From a bacterium (GTDB lineage: Bacteria > Patescibacteriota > Patescibacteriia > CAIQCM01), in assembly GCA_023246535.1 (NCBI GenBank), contig JAHFIF010000061.1:1-7000 (forward strand): a stretch of DNA of 7,000 nucleotides, in the 5' to 3' direction. This document shows, piece by piece, positions 4,787-7,000 of this stretch; within the stretch, counting starts at the first letter, position 1; each line of letters starts with the position of its first letter. Position numbers and translations under genes: made by a program. The notes below the pieces were generated by a model. The model was given only the letters and a program-made list of their open reading frames with translations, was not told the origin of the DNA and made no database searches.

Positions 4787-5179
4787 ATGCAAACCGGCGA
4801 TCCGGAACCGAAACCACTGTTGCCGCTCACCACCCGTGAACTGTTGGCGGCTATTCTGCTCTGTTCGGAACGAGAGAGATTCCGCGAGAGCGAACTCATC
4901 GACCAAGTGGAAAGACTGCGCCGCACCTACCCAGGCCACCGGCCGTTCAAAAGACAGGCGGTTCACGAGCACCTCCAGACCTTTGTGGTCGGACAGGTGC
5001 TGCGCTACGCTGACGCCTCGGACGTGTTCTTTTTCGACCGACGAAACATCGCGTACCTGAGAAACATTCTTTCCGTTCCTTGCGCCTGCGCCGACCCCCA
5101 AGACCTGCTCAACAAAATGGTCGTGGCGGTTTCGCCGCTGGCATCAGGCCAACGGCAAACGATCGAGGCGCGAACTTAG
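4787..5179 (+). CDS. Hypothetical protein, possibly winged-helix
   Basis: I do not recognise this 130-residue protein. The frame opens at 4730, but the 4787 ATG is preferred because GGAGG lies 6 to 7 nt upstream. After a Pro-rich start (MQTGDPEPKPLLPL) come helices TTRELLAAILLCSERER (about 15-31), ESELIDQVERLRRTY (34-48) and a basic helix FKRQAVHEHLQTFVVGQVL (54-72). A possible beta wing (RYADASDVFFFDRRN, 73-87) follows. That order is compatible with a winged helix-turn-helix, a structural guess only. Cys98 and Cys100 occur in PCACADP. It lies between its own promoter and terminator as a single-gene unit, with no functional clue from its neighbours. Confidence 0.65.
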   Translation: MQTGDPEPKPLLPLTTRELLAAILLCSERERFRESELIDQVERLRRTYPGHRPFKRQAVHEHLQTFVVGQVLRYADASDVFFFDRRNIAYLRNILSVPCACADPQDLLNKMVVAVSPLASGQRQTIEART

Positions 5180-5210
5180 CGCAAACAACGCGTGAGCGCG
5201 ACCAACGCAC

Positions 5211-5234
5211 GAGGACCACCCGGTCCTCTTTTTT
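5211..5234 (+). terminator. Terminator of the 4787 gene
   Basis: GAGGACC, loop ACCC, GGTCCTC is a perfect 7-bp stem followed by six T. The T-tract abuts the A-tract of the oppositely directed terminator at 5235-5270. Confidence 0.92.
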
Positions 5235-5270
5235 AAAAAAAATAAATTCCCCCGCCGCGTCCGGCGAGGG
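5235..5270 (-). terminator. Terminator of the cysteine-rich protein gene
   Basis: On the minus strand CCCTCGCCG, loop GACG, CGGCGGGGG forms a 9-bp stem with one G-U pair. GAATTTA and a run of eight T follow. It begins 15 nt after the 5286 stop. Confidence 0.88.
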
Positions 5271-5285
5271 AAACGATGTGCGCGT

Positions 5286-5627
5286 TTAACGGCTCGACTT
5301 ATATAGCGGAACCGGGCGCGAACAATGGAAACAGCGGACCAGCTCGTCGGGCGAGGGCCGCCACACCAGATCGGCGGCGGGAATATTCTCCAAGCAGCCG
5401 AAGCAAATGTGCACGCAGATGCAGGCCACCTCGTTTCTGGCCGCTTCATGCGTGGTGGCGCAACAATACACTTCCTTTGACCCGCACTTGGCGCAAGAAA
5501 CGCCCAGGGACTGCTTGTTGGCGATCATGCGTTTGGCGATCTCGACCGAGGTGGCGTGGAAGCCGCCGAGTCCTTGCGTCCTGAGTCCTTTAGCGATCTC
5601 GCGTTCAATGGCTTCAACCGTCTGCAT
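5286..5627 (-). CDS. Cysteine-rich, probably zinc-binding small protein
   Basis: This is a 113-residue protein. The N-terminal 40 residues look helical (QTVEAIEREIAKGLRTQGLG, SVEIAKRMIANKQ). The remainder has three CxxC pairs: Cys45/Cys48 (CAKCGSKEV), Cys75/Cys78 (CFGC) and Cys99/Cys102 (CFHC). Cys55, Cys56, Cys69, Cys71, His60 and His73 are additional possible ligands. Paired CxxC knuckles of this type usually bind zinc in a ribbon or rubredoxin-like fold, which would suggest nucleic-acid or protein binding; iron-sulphur binding is less likely but open. A strong AAAGGAGG lies about 6 nt upstream of the ATG. It is transcribed alone and diverges from the 5807 gene across a large inverted repeat. 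No family recognised. Confidence 0.75.
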   Translation of the reverse strand: MQTVEAIEREIAKGLRTQGLGGFHATSVEIAKRMIANKQSLGVSCAKCGSKEVYCCATTHEAARNEVACICVHICFGCLENIPAADLVWRPSPDELVRCFHCSRPVPLYKSSR

Positions 5628-5707
5628 TTTTTGCCTCCTTTTTATTTCTGGAAAATGAACTATTAAGAAACATCATGCGGCAAACGCTTTGGAAACGCAA
5701 GCCCCCA

Positions 5708-5753
5708 CGCACCATGTGAGGTGCGGGGCAAGTCCTGCACCTCACATGGTGCG
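5708..5753 (+). repeat. 46-nt near-perfect inverted repeat with self-complementary arms
   Basis: A 17-bp perfect stem (5708-5724 with 5737-5753) continues inward as GGGG opposite TCCT (two G-C pairs and two G-U pairs) around a CAAG loop. In addition each arm has its own short dyad, GCACC...GGTGC. The G-U pairs form only in a plus-strand RNA. No T-tract follows immediately, so it is not a normal terminator. It ends 4 bp before the -35 of the 5807 gene. Confidence 0.9.
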
Positions 5754-5757
5754 GGAC

Positions 5758-5786
5758 GTGACATTTTTGCCGCCTTGTGCTAAGGT
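5758..5786 (+). promoter_or_regulatory. Promoter of the 5807 gene
   Basis: GTGACA (5758-5763), a 17-bp spacer and TAAGGT (5781-5786), preceded by an extended -10 TGC. Twenty bases separate the -10 from the ATG. The spacer begins TTTTT and ends TGC, as at the 6378 gene. The stretch ACATGG/TGCGGG just upstream also recurs there. Confidence 0.65.
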
Positions 5787-5806
5787 CTTCTCCGAAAGGA
5801 GAGATC

Positions 5807-6268
5807 ATGTCAAAGTTCGCCGTTCTTCCTCACGGGTGGTTTCTCCGCCTGGGCAAGAATCTGCTGTATCAGTACGCCGCCAAGGTGACGCTGACCAAAA
5901 AGCTCATTCCAAAGATGATTGACGATGAAACCGCCGGGTTGACCGTTTATACGGCGCCCGAAGCGGAAGCGAAAGCAACAGCCAACGCCATCGCTAAAGA
6001 CCTGAAAGCCTCGGTTCAGATTGACGCTTCGCTTTCCGACGAAGGCGACATTCCGCCGCTCGGTCCGCTCATCGGCAAACTCCTTGCCGCCCGCGACCCG
6101 GCCATCGTCATTACGCACCGCCGCCGGCTGAAGGCGATCCTGAAAGCCGTCCGCGCCGCCAAAGAACACCGGCCGCTCAAGATTGTCGGGCACCGGCCGT
6201 TCTTCGGAAACCAAGCGCTGCTCATCGACCCGGAGCACCTCACGGTTGACGTCGTTTCGATCAAATAA
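5807..6268 (+). CDS. Divergent histidine-phosphatase-like protein (copy 1)
   Basis: This is a 153-residue protein. Start at 5807 rather than 5777: GGAGAG lies just upstream and the protein then begins with a first strand, FAVLPHG. The layout resembles the histidine phosphatase (phosphoglycerate mutase/SixA) superfamily. There is an N-terminal strand ending in HG (His9), a TAPEAEAKATANAIA segment (49-63) that aligns with the TSPxxRAxxTAexIA helix, and a strand ending in His104 (PAIVITHRRR). The final strands are ALLIDPEHLTVDVVSI. In active members the motif is RHG; here it is PHG, and the second Arg is Glu54. Phosphate binding should be impaired, so it may be a pseudoenzyme or have another chemistry. 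The next gene shows the same pattern. The assignment is from motif pattern only. Confidence 0.65.
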   Translation: MSKFAVLPHGWFLRLGKNLLYQYAAKVTLTKKLIPKMIDDETAGLTVYTAPEAEAKATANAIAKDLKASVQIDASLSDEGDIPPLGPLIGKLLAARDPAIVITHRRRLKAILKAVRAAKEHRPLKIVGHRPFFGNQALLIDPEHLTVDVVSIK

Positions 6269-6274
6269 CCTTCC

Positions 6275-6308
6275 GCGCCTTGAACCTCTCAAGGCGCTTT
6301 TATTTTTT
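6275..6308 (+). terminator. Terminator of the 5807 gene
   Basis: GCGCCTTGA, loop ACCTC, TCAAGGCGC is a perfect 9-bp stem followed by TTTTATTTTTT, 6 nt after the stop codon. Confidence 0.95.
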
Positions 6309-6328
6309 ACGGACATGGGGGTGCGGGG

Positions 6329-6357
6329 CTGTCATTTTTCGGCGGTTATGCTAGTCT
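6329..6357 (+). promoter_or_regulatory. Promoter of the 6378 gene
   Basis: CTGTCA (6329-6334), a 17-bp spacer and TAGTCT (6352-6357) with extended -10 TGC. As for the 5807 gene, 20 bases lie between the -10 and the ATG, and CGAAAGGAG supplies the ribosome binding site in both leaders. The -35 is poor, so an activator or the upstream ACATGG/TGCGGGG block may matter. Confidence 0.6.
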
Positions 6358-6377
6358 TTGAGCGAAAGGAGGGAGCC

Positions 6378-6875
6378 ATGGCACATCTGGTTCTTTTAAA
6401 ACACGGGGAAATACAGCTTTACCCCGACGGTTCGCCGGCCGGACACCTGTCCCCCGGGAGCTGCATTGAAATAATCAGGATGGGCGAAGCCGCACTGGGC
6501 GCCATCCCCGAACGGCTGCGCTTGCCGCGGCCCGACATCCTGAGCGCAAAAGAAAAAGAAGCGACCGTCACGGCGGCGCTCATCGCCGGCATGTTCCACG
6601 TCGTTTGGGCGATCCGCGCCGCGCTTGGGGAAACGATCGACCCGGACGAACTTCGTGAATTTGTCGCCGCCTGCCTTGCCGCCGACCGGCCGATCATCGC
6701 CGTTTCCCACGAGCCAACGATCAACGCCATCGTTGACGAATTGATCCGCCAAAACGGACCATACGCCGACCGCCGAAACGGCTCAATCGCCCGCTACCAG
6801 GGCCTCATCATCGACACCAAAAAGCAAAGCGTCGATATCATTCAAGCCCCGCCCTTTTTCGCGATCGAATCTTGA
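6378..6875 (+). CDS. Divergent histidine-phosphatase-like protein (copy 2)
   Basis: This is a 165-residue protein. The first strand and motif read AHLVLLKHGE, so the family RHG has become KHG with His9 kept. LSAKEKEATVTAALIA (55-70) aligns with the family's SPxxRAxxTAexIA helix, with Glu61 at the Arg position. DRPIIAVSHEP (103-113) supplies the second catalytic-type His111 with the usual preceding strand. GSIARYQGLIIDTKKQSVDII closes the fold as in SixA-like proteins. Both histidines remain but both key arginines are replaced, exactly as in the neighbouring 5807 gene, to which it is a distant paralogue. The frame continues upstream to 6183, but AAAGGAGGG before the 6378 ATG fixes the start. 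Lys8 could partly replace Arg. The substrate is unknown. Confidence 0.72.
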   Translation: MAHLVLLKHGEIQLYPDGSPAGHLSPGSCIEIIRMGEAALGAIPERLRLPRPDILSAKEKEATVTAALIAGMFHVVWAIRAALGETIDPDELREFVAACLAADRPIIAVSHEPTINAIVDELIRQNGPYADRRNGSIARYQGLIIDTKKQSVDIIQAPPFFAIES

Positions 6876-6913
6876 CGCCTTATTCGCCACCGCGGATAAG
6901 GCGTTTTTATTTT
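6875..6913 (+). terminator. Terminator of the 6378 gene
   Basis: ACGCCTTATTCGC, loop CACC, GCGGATAAGGCGT gives a 13-bp stem with one G-U pair, followed by TTTTATTTT. Its first base is the last base of the TGA stop codon. Confidence 0.93.
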
Positions 6914-6940
6914 GACAAAAAGGCGGCAATCGGCTAAATT
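6912..6940 (+). promoter_or_regulatory. Promoter of the gene starting at 6982
   Basis: Perfect TTGACA (6912-6917), a 17-bp spacer and TAAATT (6935-6940). The -35 overlaps the end of the preceding T-tract. The leader is about 35 nt, longer than for the two previous genes, and lacks the ACATGG/TGCGGG block. Confidence 0.75.
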
Positions 6941-6981
6941 ACGGCTGGTCATAACGCTTGTTCTTTGACCGGGAGGATACC

Positions 6982-7000
6982 ATGGAAACAATTAAAGAAA
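6982..7000 (+). CDS. Start of an unidentified gene (cut by window end)
   Basis: Only METIKE is visible. GGGAGG lies 6 nt before the ATG and a strong promoter is upstream, so a real gene is likely. Nothing can be said about its product, including whether it is a third member of the preceding pair. Confidence 0.6.

Noticed and set aside
4605..4817. 70-codon minus-strand frame
   Set aside because: It covers the tRNA and its terminator in antisense.
5789..5802. TCTCC-GAAA-GGAGA hairpin hiding the ribosome binding site of the 5807 gene
   Set aside because: The predicted transcription start (about 5793) lies inside the 5' arm, so the stem would probably not form in the mRNA.
5810..6316. 168-codon minus-strand frame
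   Set aside because: It is antisense to the 5807 gene and would start inside that gene's terminator.

Overview
The window looks like a compact bacterial chromosome segment, most consistent with a candidate-phyla (Patescibacteria/CPR-like) lineage. The reasons are indirect. Most products are 110 to 220 residues. There is a type IV prepilin-like leader fused to a LamG-type domain. Nearly every transcription unit is short, with its own promoter and hairpin-plus-T terminator, and several genes match no family I recognise. TGA behaves as a normal stop (for example in the ATGA overlap near 3162), so recoding lineages are not indicated. The taxonomic placement is inference; no rRNA or ribosomal protein is present.

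Layout. Positions 1-2018 are read on the minus strand: a degenerate HD-GYP-type phosphohydrolase (2018-1356) and a secreted SGNH/GDSL hydrolase (1341-757) form a two-gene unit with a terminator at 741-711. Then comes a LamG prepilin (696-1) that leaves the window and may be translated from a leaderless mRNA. A MarR-family regulator (2228-2629, plus) is divergent from the HD gene and has palindromes across its likely promoter. On the minus strand a small lipoprotein (3520-3161) overlaps a GNAT acetyltransferase (3164-2712) by ATGA. Upstream of that pair is a separately terminated single-pass membrane protein (4080-3640).

Positions 4081-4593 contain no protein gene. They hold divergent promoters for the membrane protein (minus) and for a tRNA-Ile(GAT) unit (plus). 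The tRNA (4594-4670) lies about 320 nt downstream of a good sigma70-type promoter. The intervening leader is densely packed with hairpins, a 14-bp long-range stem and direct repeats, one of which copies the first 9 nt of the tRNA. This is the most unusual element of the window and a candidate undescribed structured RNA.

Positions 4700-7000 carry short single-gene units: an unrecognised, possibly winged-helix protein (4787-5179, plus); a cysteine-rich probable zinc protein (5627-5286, minus); and two tandem genes (5807-6268 and 6378-6875, plus). These two look like distant histidine-phosphatase-fold paralogues that keep both histidines but have lost both phosphate-binding arginines. They share a promoter module. 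A third gene with a strong promoter starts at 6982 and runs off the end. A 46-nt near-perfect inverted repeat lies in front of the first of the pair.

Functionally this is a mixture of cell-surface (prepilin, SGNH hydrolase, lipoprotein), signalling or regulatory (HD-GYP-like, MarR, phosphatase-like pair) and translation (tRNA) functions. There is no single obvious pathway.
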